NCBI GenBank assembly: GCA_902774025.1
Contig: CACYGY010000014.1
Span: 1-62,568 of the forward strand
Origin: an uncultured Eubacteriales bacterium
GTDB lineage: Bacteria; Bacillota; Clostridia; Christensenellales; Aristaeellaceae
Reading direction: 5' to 3'
DNA length: 62,568 bases
Part shown: in pieces, positions 28,201 through 34,838 of the stretch
Layout: each line of letters begins with the position of its first letter
Position numbering within the stretch: the first letter of the stretch is position 1
Notes under the pieces: generated by a model
Seen by the model: only the letters and a program-made list of their open reading frames with translations
What the model was told of the DNA's origin: nothing
Databases searched by the model: none
Position numbers and translations under genes: made by a program

Positions 28201-28390
28201 TGAAGGATATATCATTCAGGCGGCCAGTGACGGGAATCTGTATCTCCTCGACGGACAGAGCGGCAGTGTTGTGTATACCTTGGGTCTGGACGGGGCCATC
28301 AATGCGTCCCCGGCTGTGTACAAGGACACACTGGTGATCGGGACACAGGGGAAGGACACTTCCTATATCTACGGGATTGCACTCCGCTGA
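25265..28390 (+). CDS. Large membrane-anchored protein with PKD-like repeats and a PQQ-type beta-propeller
   Basis: This protein of about 1041 residues has four parts. Residues 1-140 are a cytoplasmic, disordered, Arg/Gln/Pro-rich tail. A single membrane helix lies at about 145-168. Two similar beta-sandwich repeats follow, with matching patterns (SGYAPVEVTFTLTT and SQGTAPLNVAFSMTT). A Thr/Pro-rich linker of about 130 residues then leads to a C-terminal PQQ-like propeller of about 500 residues with blades such as GNIYFLDLETGEP and GNLYLLDGQSGSVVY. The TTG at 25265 is chosen because AAAGGAG lies eight bases upstream; the GTG at 25232 coincides with the predicted transcript start. Propellers of this kind bind proteins rather than the cofactor (as in BamB). 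I infer an extracellular wall-spanning binding or sensing protein. Confidence 0.82.
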   Translation: MSEQHGDRNVTPMVREEPTQRTPTASASTTAVPRVRHRRSSHGQEEAPPQTSDRPAAGNPESPYGNRFPQDRARSATPRPAALRRVSGEQTGNRSEAQTTRRPVQENGYTQRRPLGYAYEGEIRPQPQTVRNEAREEKPRNALHKVSLIILILFMIIGLLVLGIHLIPETQQGFLGDLKRNVTGTVQNLLGVKPAEETQDEPVPEEVSFRADISSGYAPVEVTFTLTTGDAYDDVRLTDQNGRVLESLVSEEPQEGGSTRWTMMITFDSAYFGPVQAQALKEEEWISVGSSIPVSIVEETVREMSTEPPMTEVRSQVSDQVIDFSASPSQGTAPLNVAFSMTTSLSVNNVRLVDAWEIPLEAESSVLVDNTNTRVWALNYTFEYGYSGTVHAQVLDNGEWVSTGKACTLQIESPIEIVTSTPLPVVTPTPVPVVTESPVPTATEEPEPSMTPAPREETAATGAPQESSDAIRTQVPLQNSLVLPIDLTPTPAPENAPKAEASPAPTDTQAAQTAVPSGEMVQERKLTASAAEGAAPSLIKTSVIYDGTKTVKTYERPADQRLNMLSAAGYARQPYGVMTFRGSSFRQNAAEGTVEDLKEMEVLWRTDASSVKGASSTYYGIGWTGQPLIVKWSKEVRELSNILEAKRETKALREVILAGEDGNIYFLDLETGEPTRNVIALGYPMRGTPSVHSMGFPLMSVGQYARKMARGTGDIGLRAYDLLNQKQTFFIDGLDGKLKRPYYTVGSFETSSLFDHNSDSMVSAGTNGMLYVTHLNTSIDRTSGTMTVKPTHVSMKAKASGEDSKQTAVESSMAAYQNYVFYADMGGYLRCVDTNTMTTVWAVSTQDSVEAAIALDLDEEGNLWLYTANTLQQRKKGDCAVRCYNAMSGEMRWSTSVGVDKAAKKNGNVVGGFRASPVIGTGPLSELVFFTASSVNSIGGVFSPSMVFALNKNSGEIIWTKSMESYTYSSPVAVYTDQGEGYIIQAASDGNLYLLDGQSGSVVYTLGLDGAINASPAVYKDTLVIGTQGKDTSYIYGIALR

Positions 28391-28396
28391 TTCTCA

Positions 28397-28422
28397 CTGC
28401 GCGGCTCAGCCGCGCAGTTTTT
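28397..28422 (+). terminator. Terminator of the beta-propeller gene
   Basis: CTGCGCGGC (28397-28405), loop TCA, GCCGCGCAG (28409-28417), then five T. Confidence 0.85.
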
Positions 28423-28434
28423 ACAGACAGCATG

Positions 28435-28458
28435 AAAAAAGGCCGGCATACGCCGGCC
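28435..28458 (-). terminator. Terminator of pgsA
   Basis: GGCCGGC (28441-28447) pairs with GCCGGCC (28452-28458), followed by six T on the minus strand. It is convergent with the propeller-gene terminator. Confidence 0.8.
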
Positions 28459-28469
28459 GGACGTTTGGA

Positions 28470-29042
28470 TCACTTTTCGGGTTTTGCAATCTGGCGCCAG
28501 GTATGAACGGCATAGCTTACCCCGGCCACATAGGAGAGGGCCACGGAAATCCACAGGAGGACGACGTCCAGGGCAAAGCCCAGGTTTGCCGGCCAGAATT
28601 CATGAAAGAAACCGGCCACAAGACTGCCGAGGAAGACACAGGTGGCGGCCTTCCCATAGATATTGGCGTAGACCACGATATTCCTGTTGAGCAGCAGCAG
28701 GGCGCCTATGACCATGGCGCCTTCCTTGACCAGCATGAGGATGATGGGCAGGAGGGGGAACACACCATGGGCGCAGTGACAGATCAGGGCGGTGATCACC
28801 AGAGCCTTGTCCGCCAGAGGATCCATCAGCTTTCCGAAGGATGTGATCTGGTTGAGTTTGCGGGCCAGGTAGCCGTCAAACAGGTCTGTGATGCTGGCTG
28901 TGCCGAAGACAATGAGAGCGGCGGTATACTGCCCCCTGGAGTAGAGCACGGCAAAGACAGGTACAAGGACCAGACGCAGGATGGTGAGCATGTTGGGAAT
29001 GGTCCAGATATCCTTCAGCAGATCCCGGATCTTTTCTCTCAC
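28470..29042 (-). CDS. pgsA: CDP-diacylglycerol-glycerol-3-phosphate 3-phosphatidyltransferase
   Basis: This 190-residue membrane enzyme carries the CDP-alcohol phosphatidyltransferase motif: DLFDGYLAR, then eight residues, then FGKLMDPLADK, with all the catalytic aspartates. It makes phosphatidylglycerol phosphate, the first step toward anionic lipids. The GTG at 29042 is chosen over the TTG at 29069 because GAAGGG lies eight bases upstream and the length then fits the family. It is divergent from the rph-rdgB gene and shares its -10 region. Confidence 0.88.
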   Translation of the reverse strand: MREKIRDLLKDIWTIPNMLTILRLVLVPVFAVLYSRGQYTAALIVFGTASITDLFDGYLARKLNQITSFGKLMDPLADKALVITALICHCAHGVFPLLPIILMLVKEGAMVIGALLLLNRNIVVYANIYGKAATCVFLGSLVAGFFHEFWPANLGFALDVVLLWISVALSYVAGVSYAVHTWRQIAKPEK

Positions 29043-29061
29043 TTGAGAACCCTTCTTTCCT

Positions 29062-29090
29062 TTGCACAAGATCGGTATATGGATTATAAC
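29062..29090 (+). promoter_or_regulatory. Promoter of rph-rdgB, overlapping the pgsA promoter
   Basis: TTGCAC (29062-29067), a 17-bp spacer and TATAAC (29085-29090). Its -10 is nearly the same six base pairs, read the other way, as the -10 of the divergent pgsA promoter (29083-29088). Confidence 0.55.
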
Positions 29091-29110
29091 ATGGATGTCC
29101 GCGCAGGCAA
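29083..29110 (-). promoter_or_regulatory. Promoter of pgsA
   Basis: On the minus strand TTGCCT (29110-29105), a 16-bp spacer and perfect TATAAT (29088-29083). The leader to the GTG start is about 34 nt. Confidence 0.65.
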
Positions 29111-29137
29111 GGCCGGATGATTGTATGGAGGGATTTT

Positions 29138-30478
29138 ATGAAACTGCGTCGTGTGGACGGAAGGGAACCGTCCCAGGCAAGGCCCGTGAGCATTGAGACT
29201 CATTTTATGGAAACAGCGGCAGGATCCTGTCTGATTTCCACGGGAAGAACCCGGGTAATCTGTACAGCATCGGTGGAGGAGGGCGTACCTCCCTTTCGCA
29301 GAGGTACCGGCCTGGGCTGGGTGACGGCGGAATACGCCATGCTCCCGGCTTCCACGGGCAGCAGAAAGCCCAGAGACGGAATCAAAAAGGACGGACGCAG
29401 CGTGGAAATCCAACGTCTGATCGGGCGCAGTCTGCGGCAGGCGGTGGATATGCGGCTCCTGGGGGAGCGGACGATTACGCTGGACTGTGATGTGCTGCAG
29501 GCGGACGGAGGGACCCGTACGGCCAGTATCAGCGGAGCCATGGTGGCCCTGACGCTGTGTATCGACCGACTGATCCGGGAGGGAAGGATTCCCGTGTCTC
29601 CTCTGCGCCATCAGGTGGCGGCCATATCCTGCGGCATTGTGGAAGGCACGCCCTGCCTGGACCTGTGTTATCAGGAGGACAGCCGGGCACAGGTGGACAT
29701 GAACGTGGTGATGAATGAAGAGGGGGCTTTTATTGAGCTGCAGGGGACTGGGGAAGGCCGGGCCTTTACCCCGGAGGAACTACGGATACTCACCGGATAT
29801 GGTGAGAAGGGGATCCGGGAGATGATGGATTCTCAGCGCAGAGCACTGGGGGACGCGGCCCGATGGCTGTGCGCAAAGCCTGTATTGGTGGCTGCCAGCA
29901 GCAATGTCCATAAGATTCAGGAACTGCAGTCGATCTTTGGGAAGTACTATCAGGTGTGTTCCATGAAGGACTTCGGGTTTGACGGGGAGATCGAGGAGGA
30001 CGCGGACACCTTTGCCGGCAACGCGGTCCTGAAAGCCAGAGCGGTGTGCGAAGCCCTGAAGCTTCCCACCATTGCCGATGACAGCGGACTGAGCGTTGAT
30101 GCCCTGGGTGGAGAGCCCGGAGTACACAGCGCCAGGTACTGCGGACGGCATGGGGATGATGAGGCCAACAATGATCTCCTGCTGGAAAAGATGAAAAACG
30201 AGGAGAACAGAGCATGTGCCTTCCACAGTGCCATCTGCATCATGCATCCCGGGGAGGAGCCCATGGTGGCGGAAGGCGTATGCCCGGGGATTCTGCTGCG
30301 GGAGCGGCGGGGAGAGGGCGGTTTCGGCTATGATCCGCTGTTCCTGTATGAGGAGCTGAACAAGACCTTTGCCCAGGTGACGCCGGAGGAAAAGAATGCG
30401 GTGAGCCACAGGGCAAGAGCCTGCCGGAAAATGCTGGAGATGCTGGAGGCCAGATATGAAGGCGCTTGTGATGAGTGA
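29138..30478 (+). CDS. Fused RNase PH and RdgB/HAM1 nucleotide pyrophosphatase
   Basis: This 446-residue fusion joins two housekeeping enzymes. Residues 1 to about 245 are RNase PH, the phosphate-dependent 3' tRNA exonuclease, with RDGRSVEIQRLIGRSLR-type residues (here KKDGRSVEIQRL) and the active-site aspartates in YQEDSRAQVDMNVVM. Residues from about 250 are an RdgB/HAM1 XTP/dITP pyrophosphatase, with ASSNVHK, ADDSGLSVDALGG and SHRARA. The junction is short (LCAKPVLVAASS). rph and rdgB are adjacent in many bacteria, so the fusion is a natural step. GGAGGG lies five bases before the ATG. It overlaps the next gene by 23 bp. Confidence 0.93.
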   Translation: MKLRRVDGREPSQARPVSIETHFMETAAGSCLISTGRTRVICTASVEEGVPPFRRGTGLGWVTAEYAMLPASTGSRKPRDGIKKDGRSVEIQRLIGRSLRQAVDMRLLGERTITLDCDVLQADGGTRTASISGAMVALTLCIDRLIREGRIPVSPLRHQVAAISCGIVEGTPCLDLCYQEDSRAQVDMNVVMNEEGAFIELQGTGEGRAFTPEELRILTGYGEKGIREMMDSQRRALGDAARWLCAKPVLVAASSNVHKIQELQSIFGKYYQVCSMKDFGFDGEIEEDADTFAGNAVLKARAVCEALKLPTIADDSGLSVDALGGEPGVHSARYCGRHGDDEANNDLLLEKMKNEENRACAFHSAICIMHPGEEPMVAEGVCPGILLRERRGEGGFGYDPLFLYEELNKTFAQVTPEEKNAVSHRARACRKMLEMLEARYEGACDE

Positions 30479-30941
30479 CAGCCATGGCAATCCGGACTCC
30501 ATACGGTTTCTGTGCAATGAGGCCTGGAAACGCACGGGCAGGGTGGATTCTTACCTGCATCTGGGGGACGGGATTGCTGAATTTCTGTATCTGGAACCCT
30601 TTTTCCTGGCCCATGATCCGGAGGCGCAGATGATTGGCGTCCAGGGCAACTGTGATTCCTTCGTTTACGGCATGCCCCTCCAACAGGTTGTAATGCTGGG
30701 TGGTGAGCGTGTTTTCATGACCCATGGTCACATCCAGGGCGTGAAGAGCGGACTGTACAGACTGGATGACGAAACCCTGGCGGAGAAGTGCGGGATTGCC
30801 CTGTACGGACATACCCATGAGCCCGCAATGGACATGTACAGTGTGCTTATGGTGAACCCGGGCTCGGTGATGGACGGACGGGTGGCCCTTCTGGAGATCG
30901 AGGGGGGAAAACCCAGAGTCCAGTTGTGGCATTTTTCATAA
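30456..30941 (+). CDS. YfcE/MJ0936-family phosphodiesterase
   Basis: A 161-residue metallophosphoesterase of the small YfcE type, with MSDSHGN, LGDG, GNCD, THGH and YGHTH motifs holding the two metal ions. Activity on phosphodiesters such as bis-pNPP is known for the family; the physiological substrate is not. It overlaps rph-rdgB by 23 bp, and this pairing with rdgB recurs in Bacillota. GGAGG lies seven bases before the ATG. Confidence 0.9.
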   Translation: MKALVMSDSHGNPDSIRFLCNEAWKRTGRVDSYLHLGDGIAEFLYLEPFFLAHDPEAQMIGVQGNCDSFVYGMPLQQVVMLGGERVFMTHGHIQGVKSGLYRLDDETLAEKCGIALYGHTHEPAMDMYSVLMVNPGSVMDGRVALLEIEGGKPRVQLWHFS

Positions 30942-30962
30942 GAAAGGGCTATGGTCAAACGG

Positions 30963-31023
30963 AAAAGGTTGCGCAGGTTCGGGTCCCGTATGTTTACGAG
31001 ACCACGCACCTGCGCAACCTTTT
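30963..31023. terminator. Large bidirectional terminator
   Basis: A perfect 16-bp stem (30963-30978 with 31008-31023, ending in AAAA/TTTT on both sides) encloses a loop that pairs again (GGTC-CGT with ACG-GACC). It serves the plus-strand phosphodiesterase and the minus-strand P-type ATPase. Confidence 0.85.
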
Positions 31024-31027
31024 CTGA

Positions 31028-32926
31028 TCATTTGCCATGCATGGCCCGTATGGCGTTCATGACGGCCAGGACCATGACGCCTACGTCCGCGAAAATGGCA
31101 ATCCACATGCCGGCAATGCCCAGAGCCCCCAGGATCAGGCACAGAGCCTTCACGCCCAGAGCGAAGAAGATGTTTTCCCGGACAATACGCATGCATTTCC
31201 TGGCGAGGGAAAGGGCCATCGGGATTTTCCGGGGATCATCGTCCATGAGGACGATGTCCGCTGCTTCAATGGCGGCATCGCTTCCCAGAGCGCCCATGGC
31301 GATGCCGATGTCCGCCCGGCTGAGGACAGGGGCATCATTGATTCCGTCCCCCGCAAACACGAGGGTATGCCTCGTCTTCCGCTCAAGCAGTGTTTCCAGC
31401 ACCCTTACCTTTTCATCCGGAAGGAGTTCCGCGTGCACGTCTGATATCCCCAGGAGTCCGGCCACATGCCGGGCGGTTTTCTCCTGATCACCCGTGAGCA
31501 TGACCAGGCGATGAACGCCCATGGCCTTCAGGGATTCCATGGCCTGAGGAGCTCCGTCCCGGATGGTATCTGAAATGAGGAGATGTCCCAGGTACTGCCC
31601 GTCCATGGCCAGATGCACCACGGTCCCGACGCCGGAACAGATCGAGCAGGGGATGGACAGGCGCTGCATGAGTTTTTCATTGCCCACGGCCATGAGGTGA
31701 CCATCCACCCGGGCACACACGCCCTGACCGGAGAATTCCTCCACGTCCCGTACCCGTCCGGGATCCACCGTACCGCCCCAGGCACGCTGCAGGCTCAGAG
31801 CAATGGGGTGAGTGGAGGCGGATTCACACAGGGCGGCATATTCCAGAAGCTGTTCCCGGTCCATGGTGGCATGGTGCACTTCCGTCACTTCAAACACACC
31901 CCGGGTCATGGTTCCGGTCTTGTCAAAAACCACTGTGTCCGCTCGGGACAGAGCTTCCAGATAATTGGAGCCTTTCACCAGAATGCCTGACCGGCTGGCG
32001 CCTCCGATCCCCGCAAAGAAGGTCAGGGGTACGGAAATCACCAGGGCACAGGGGCAGGAGATCACCAGGAAGGTGAGGGCCCGGGTGATCCAGTCGAGGA
32101 AATCTCCCGGGAGCCCCAGGAGGAGACGGATCAGGGGAACCGCCAGTCCCAGAAGAACGGCCAGACTGCAGACCACAGGCGTATACACGCGGGCGAAACG
32201 GGTAATAAAGGCCTCGGACCGGCTTTTGAGGCTGGAGGCATTTTCCACCATTTCCAGAACCCTGGAGGCAGTGGATTCCCCGAAAACCCGGGTGGTTTCC
32301 ACAAGGATCAGACCCGTCTGGGAGATGCAGCCGGAGATCACTTCATCTCCGGGATGTACGCTCCGGGGCACGCTCTCCCCGGTGAGGGCGGAGGTGTCCA
32401 GGCTGGTGTGGCCTTCCCGGACAATTCCGTCGATGGGGATCTTTTCTCCGGGACCGACGCGGATCAGGGAACCCACTTCCACCTCATCCGGGTCCACCTT
32501 CTCCACATGTCCGTCGGAAAGGACCCGATTGGCGCTGTCCGGACGGATGTCCATGAGCTGTGCGATGCTTTTCCGGCTTTTCCCCACGGCGCAGGACTGG
32601 AAAAGCTCCCCGATCTGATAGAAGAGCATGACCGCCACGGCTTCCGCGTAGTCTCCGGTCCGGACCCGTCCCAGGACAAGAGCTCCGAGGGAGGCAAAGG
32701 CCATGAGAAAGTTTTCATCAAAGGGCTGGCGGTTCCGGATGCCCCTGCCCGCCTTGATGAGAATGTCATATCCAATGGTCAGGAAGGGGATCAGGTAGAG
32801 TCCGAACTCCAGCCATCCATTCCAGATATCCTCAAGAGGCAGGAAAAAGAGAAGAATCCATTCCGCTCCCGCCAGGAGGATCCGGATGAGCACCAGTTTC
32901 TGCCGACGGTTCATATCCCGCAGCAC
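31028..32926 (-). CDS. Zinc/cadmium/lead-exporting P1B-type ATPase
   Basis: This 632-residue heavy-metal ATPase has the transmembrane CPC motif (SCPCALVIS, near residue 290), the phosphorylated aspartate in DKTGTM (D335), TGES, STHPIA with the HP dipeptide, and GDGINDAPVL. The last helix has ADVGVMVLAVMNAIR; an aspartate there marks the P1B-2 group exporting Zn, Cd or Pb. It lacks an N-terminal metal-binding domain. That is supplied separately by the HMA protein encoded 27 bp upstream. The start is taken as GTG at 32926; an ATG four codons later is possible. The operator at 33200-33229 suggests metal induction. Confidence 0.92.
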   Translation of the reverse strand: MLRDMNRRQKLVLIRILLAGAEWILLFFLPLEDIWNGWLEFGLYLIPFLTIGYDILIKAGRGIRNRQPFDENFLMAFASLGALVLGRVRTGDYAEAVAVMLFYQIGELFQSCAVGKSRKSIAQLMDIRPDSANRVLSDGHVEKVDPDEVEVGSLIRVGPGEKIPIDGIVREGHTSLDTSALTGESVPRSVHPGDEVISGCISQTGLILVETTRVFGESTASRVLEMVENASSLKSRSEAFITRFARVYTPVVCSLAVLLGLAVPLIRLLLGLPGDFLDWITRALTFLVISCPCALVISVPLTFFAGIGGASRSGILVKGSNYLEALSRADTVVFDKTGTMTRGVFEVTEVHHATMDREQLLEYAALCESASTHPIALSLQRAWGGTVDPGRVRDVEEFSGQGVCARVDGHLMAVGNEKLMQRLSIPCSICSGVGTVVHLAMDGQYLGHLLISDTIRDGAPQAMESLKAMGVHRLVMLTGDQEKTARHVAGLLGISDVHAELLPDEKVRVLETLLERKTRHTLVFAGDGINDAPVLSRADIGIAMGALGSDAAIEAADIVLMDDDPRKIPMALSLARKCMRIVRENIFFALGVKALCLILGALGIAGMWIAIFADVGVMVLAVMNAIRAMHGK

Positions 32927-32953
32927 GGTTTACCGCCTCTTTTCCCGGACCCG

Positions 32954-33172
32954 TCAGAAACGGATCTCGCAGTCGCTTTCCACCTTACGGCATGCCCGCA
33001 GGACCCTGGGCATAACCTCTCCGGGATCAGCACCTTCCTGAAAGGTCACGGTCATTTTCAGAGTCATGAAATTGACCACACAGTTCTGTACACCTTCGGT
33101 TTTCCGGCACGCGTCTTCCATCTTTGCGGCGCAGTTGGCACAGTCTACTTCGATTCCATAGGTTTTCTTCAT
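32954..33172 (-). CDS. Stand-alone HMA heavy-metal-binding protein
   Basis: This 72-residue HMA (heavy-metal-associated) domain has the metal-binding motif DCANCAAK near residue 11. It probably delivers metal to, or stands in for, the missing N-terminal domain of the ATPase downstream. The ATG at 33172 follows AAGGAGG. The longer frame would start inside the promoter and operator, so it is rejected. Confidence 0.9.
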   Translation of the reverse strand: MKKTYGIEVDCANCAAKMEDACRKTEGVQNCVVNFMTLKMTVTFQEGADPGEVMPRVLRACRKVESDCEIRF

Positions 33173-33199
33173 GGCCCGATCCTCCTTCTGTGTAATGAC

Positions 33200-33229
33200 C
33201 AAACATATGAACAACTGTTCATATGTTTG
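33200..33229. promoter_or_regulatory. ArsR/SmtB-type operator (perfect palindrome)
   Basis: CAAACATATGAACA, two bases, TGTTCATATGTTTG: a perfect 14-2-14 inverted repeat. Its core ATATGAACA-N2-TGTTCATAT is the pattern bound by zinc- or cadmium-sensing ArsR/SmtB repressors such as CzrA and SmtB. It lies over the predicted transcript start of the HMA-ATPase operon, where a repressor would block transcription. Confidence 0.85.
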
Positions 33230-33234
33230 ACGAG

Positions 33235-33263
33235 AGTATATCACCCGGACAGAACTGTGTCAA
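33235..33263 (-). promoter_or_regulatory. Promoter of the metal-export operon
   Basis: On the minus strand a perfect TTGACA (33263-33258), a 17-bp spacer and TATACT (33240-33235). Strong promoters under a repressor are typical of metal-efflux genes. Confidence 0.85.
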
Positions 33264-33266
33264 CGA

Positions 33267-33294
33267 CAAAAGCCATCCGGATTTTACGGATGGC
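33267..33294 (-). terminator. Terminator of the diguanylate cyclase gene
   Basis: GCCATCCG (33272-33279) pairs with CGGATGGC (33287-33294), followed by TTTT on the minus strand. It lies just upstream of the metal-operon promoter and insulates it. Confidence 0.75.
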
Positions 33295-33299
33295 CTGGT

Positions 33300-34664
33300 T
33301 CAGGCAGTGATACCATGGATTTCACAGTTCCGAACGCGCTCTCTCTTGCATCTGAGAAGGGCTGTGTCCGCGTCCTTGAACAGATCAGGTCCCGGATCAT
33401 TGCGGTCCCAAAGAGCAATGCCGGCACAGACGGAGACAGGGGGGATATCTGCCTCCATGGTACCCAGATCCTGGTTCATCATGGAAATTTTGCTTTTCAG
33501 GGTATCCAGATCCGCGTTGCTGACGTTCTGCATGATGACGCAGAATTCATCGCCGCCGATACGGCTGATATGGTCAGAAGCGCGGAAGTGCTTTCGCATG
33601 GAAGTGGCGACCCGTTTGAGAACCTTGTCTCCCACATCATGACCATACTCATCGTTAAAGGTTTTGAAATGATCCACATCCAGGATGACGACGCCGGTCT
33701 GTCCACCTGCATGCTGGCGGTAATGCTTATCGTAGGCAGCCCGGTTGTACAGACCCGTGAGGGCGTCATGGCTTGCGCTGTAGGACAGTGCTTCGTTCTT
33801 GGCCTTGTTGTCCTGAAGCACATCATTGTAAACCCGGGCCAGATGACGCATTTCATAACTGCCGCGGACAGGAAGTTCCTTGCGGCTGTCCAGGCGCGAA
33901 ATACTTTTCTGAATGGGACGGATGATGAGGAACATATTCAGGAGCAGAGCGAAGGCCGCGCAGAAAAGGAACAGATAGATCATGATTTTCTGGGACAGGA
34001 GCAGTCTGAACATTTTTTCAGCGTTGGCGCCATTTCGCTGGTCCAGAGCGCCACTGATAAAGCGGTGGCTGTCATCCACACCTACATTGATCCTGGAGAG
34101 GAGTGTGGTGACGGAGGAGGAGAACAGGGAGGCCCTGGCGGTTTCCTGTTTCCCTTCCGGAGATTTTGCCGCGTCCGCTTCGGAAATCCGAGCCGACTGG
34201 ATCCATTCCGGATAGGCGTTCAGCGGGACATCCAGTGTGTCCGCATGAAGACGGAGAGCGTATCGGATGATATCGGAGAGTTCGCGAAACGCGTGGATGG
34301 AATCCTCCAGGTAAACATCCCGGATCGGCTTGTCCACGAGCTGGAACTGATCCAGAGCGGAATTGACGGACTGAAGCTGTCCTGATACGGCATGAGCCTG
34401 ACCGGGATTGCCGGAATTCAGGAAACTTCTGGCGGCTTCCAGAGAAGAACCGGTCAGGTCCTTCATCTGTCCGGCGGTCTGCTGGGACAGGATATAGAAG
34501 TCGGTATCCCGTATCATGCTGTGATAGGTTACGTTGGTGGAATGGGTGGTATAGATCATGCCCACAGCCAGAATAATGCCAATGATCATGATCAGAATAT
34601 TGGTGATGGAAAGATTGATCCCGGATTTCTGTTTGCGGGAAGCCGTTTCCCGGGTTGAACTCAA
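33300..34664 (-). CDS. Membrane-bound diguanylate cyclase (GGDEF)
   Basis: This protein of about 454 residues has a membrane helix near the N-terminus (about residues 18-40), an extracytoplasmic helical sensor of about 200 residues, a second helix (about 235-260) and a C-terminal GGDEF domain. The active site reads RIGGDEF and an upstream RASD gives the product-inhibition I-site, so it should make cyclic di-GMP. The TTG at 34664 is preferred, with GAAGGTGAT eight bases upstream. An ATG at 34769 would lie inside the promoter. The sensor has no recognised fold. No phosphodiesterase partner is visible in the window. Confidence 0.88.
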   Translation of the reverse strand: MSSTRETASRKQKSGINLSITNILIMIIGIILAVGMIYTTHSTNVTYHSMIRDTDFYILSQQTAGQMKDLTGSSLEAARSFLNSGNPGQAHAVSGQLQSVNSALDQFQLVDKPIRDVYLEDSIHAFRELSDIIRYALRLHADTLDVPLNAYPEWIQSARISEADAAKSPEGKQETARASLFSSSVTTLLSRINVGVDDSHRFISGALDQRNGANAEKMFRLLLSQKIMIYLFLFCAAFALLLNMFLIIRPIQKSISRLDSRKELPVRGSYEMRHLARVYNDVLQDNKAKNEALSYSASHDALTGLYNRAAYDKHYRQHAGGQTGVVILDVDHFKTFNDEYGHDVGDKVLKRVATSMRKHFRASDHISRIGGDEFCVIMQNVSNADLDTLKSKISMMNQDLGTMEADIPPVSVCAGIALWDRNDPGPDLFKDADTALLRCKRERVRNCEIHGITA

Positions 34665-34740
34665 GAATATCACCTTCAATGCGAAGCGTAGCAAGAACCG
34701 GTCCCCTGATGAGCGGAGGGAGGGGCAGGCCGGCACATCC

Positions 34741-34769
34741 ATTGTACCCGAAACAGAGGGAGTGTGCAA
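34741..34769 (-). promoter_or_regulatory. Promoter of the diguanylate cyclase gene
   Basis: On the minus strand TTGCAC (34769-34764), a 17-bp spacer and TACAAT (34746-34741). The leader to the TTG start is about 70 nt. Confidence 0.65.
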
Positions 34770-34838
34770 CCGTCCAGAGGAGAGGTGGGTGACCTTTTCT
34801 GCGCCTTGCGGAGAGAAGGCGGCGGCTGTACAATGAGC

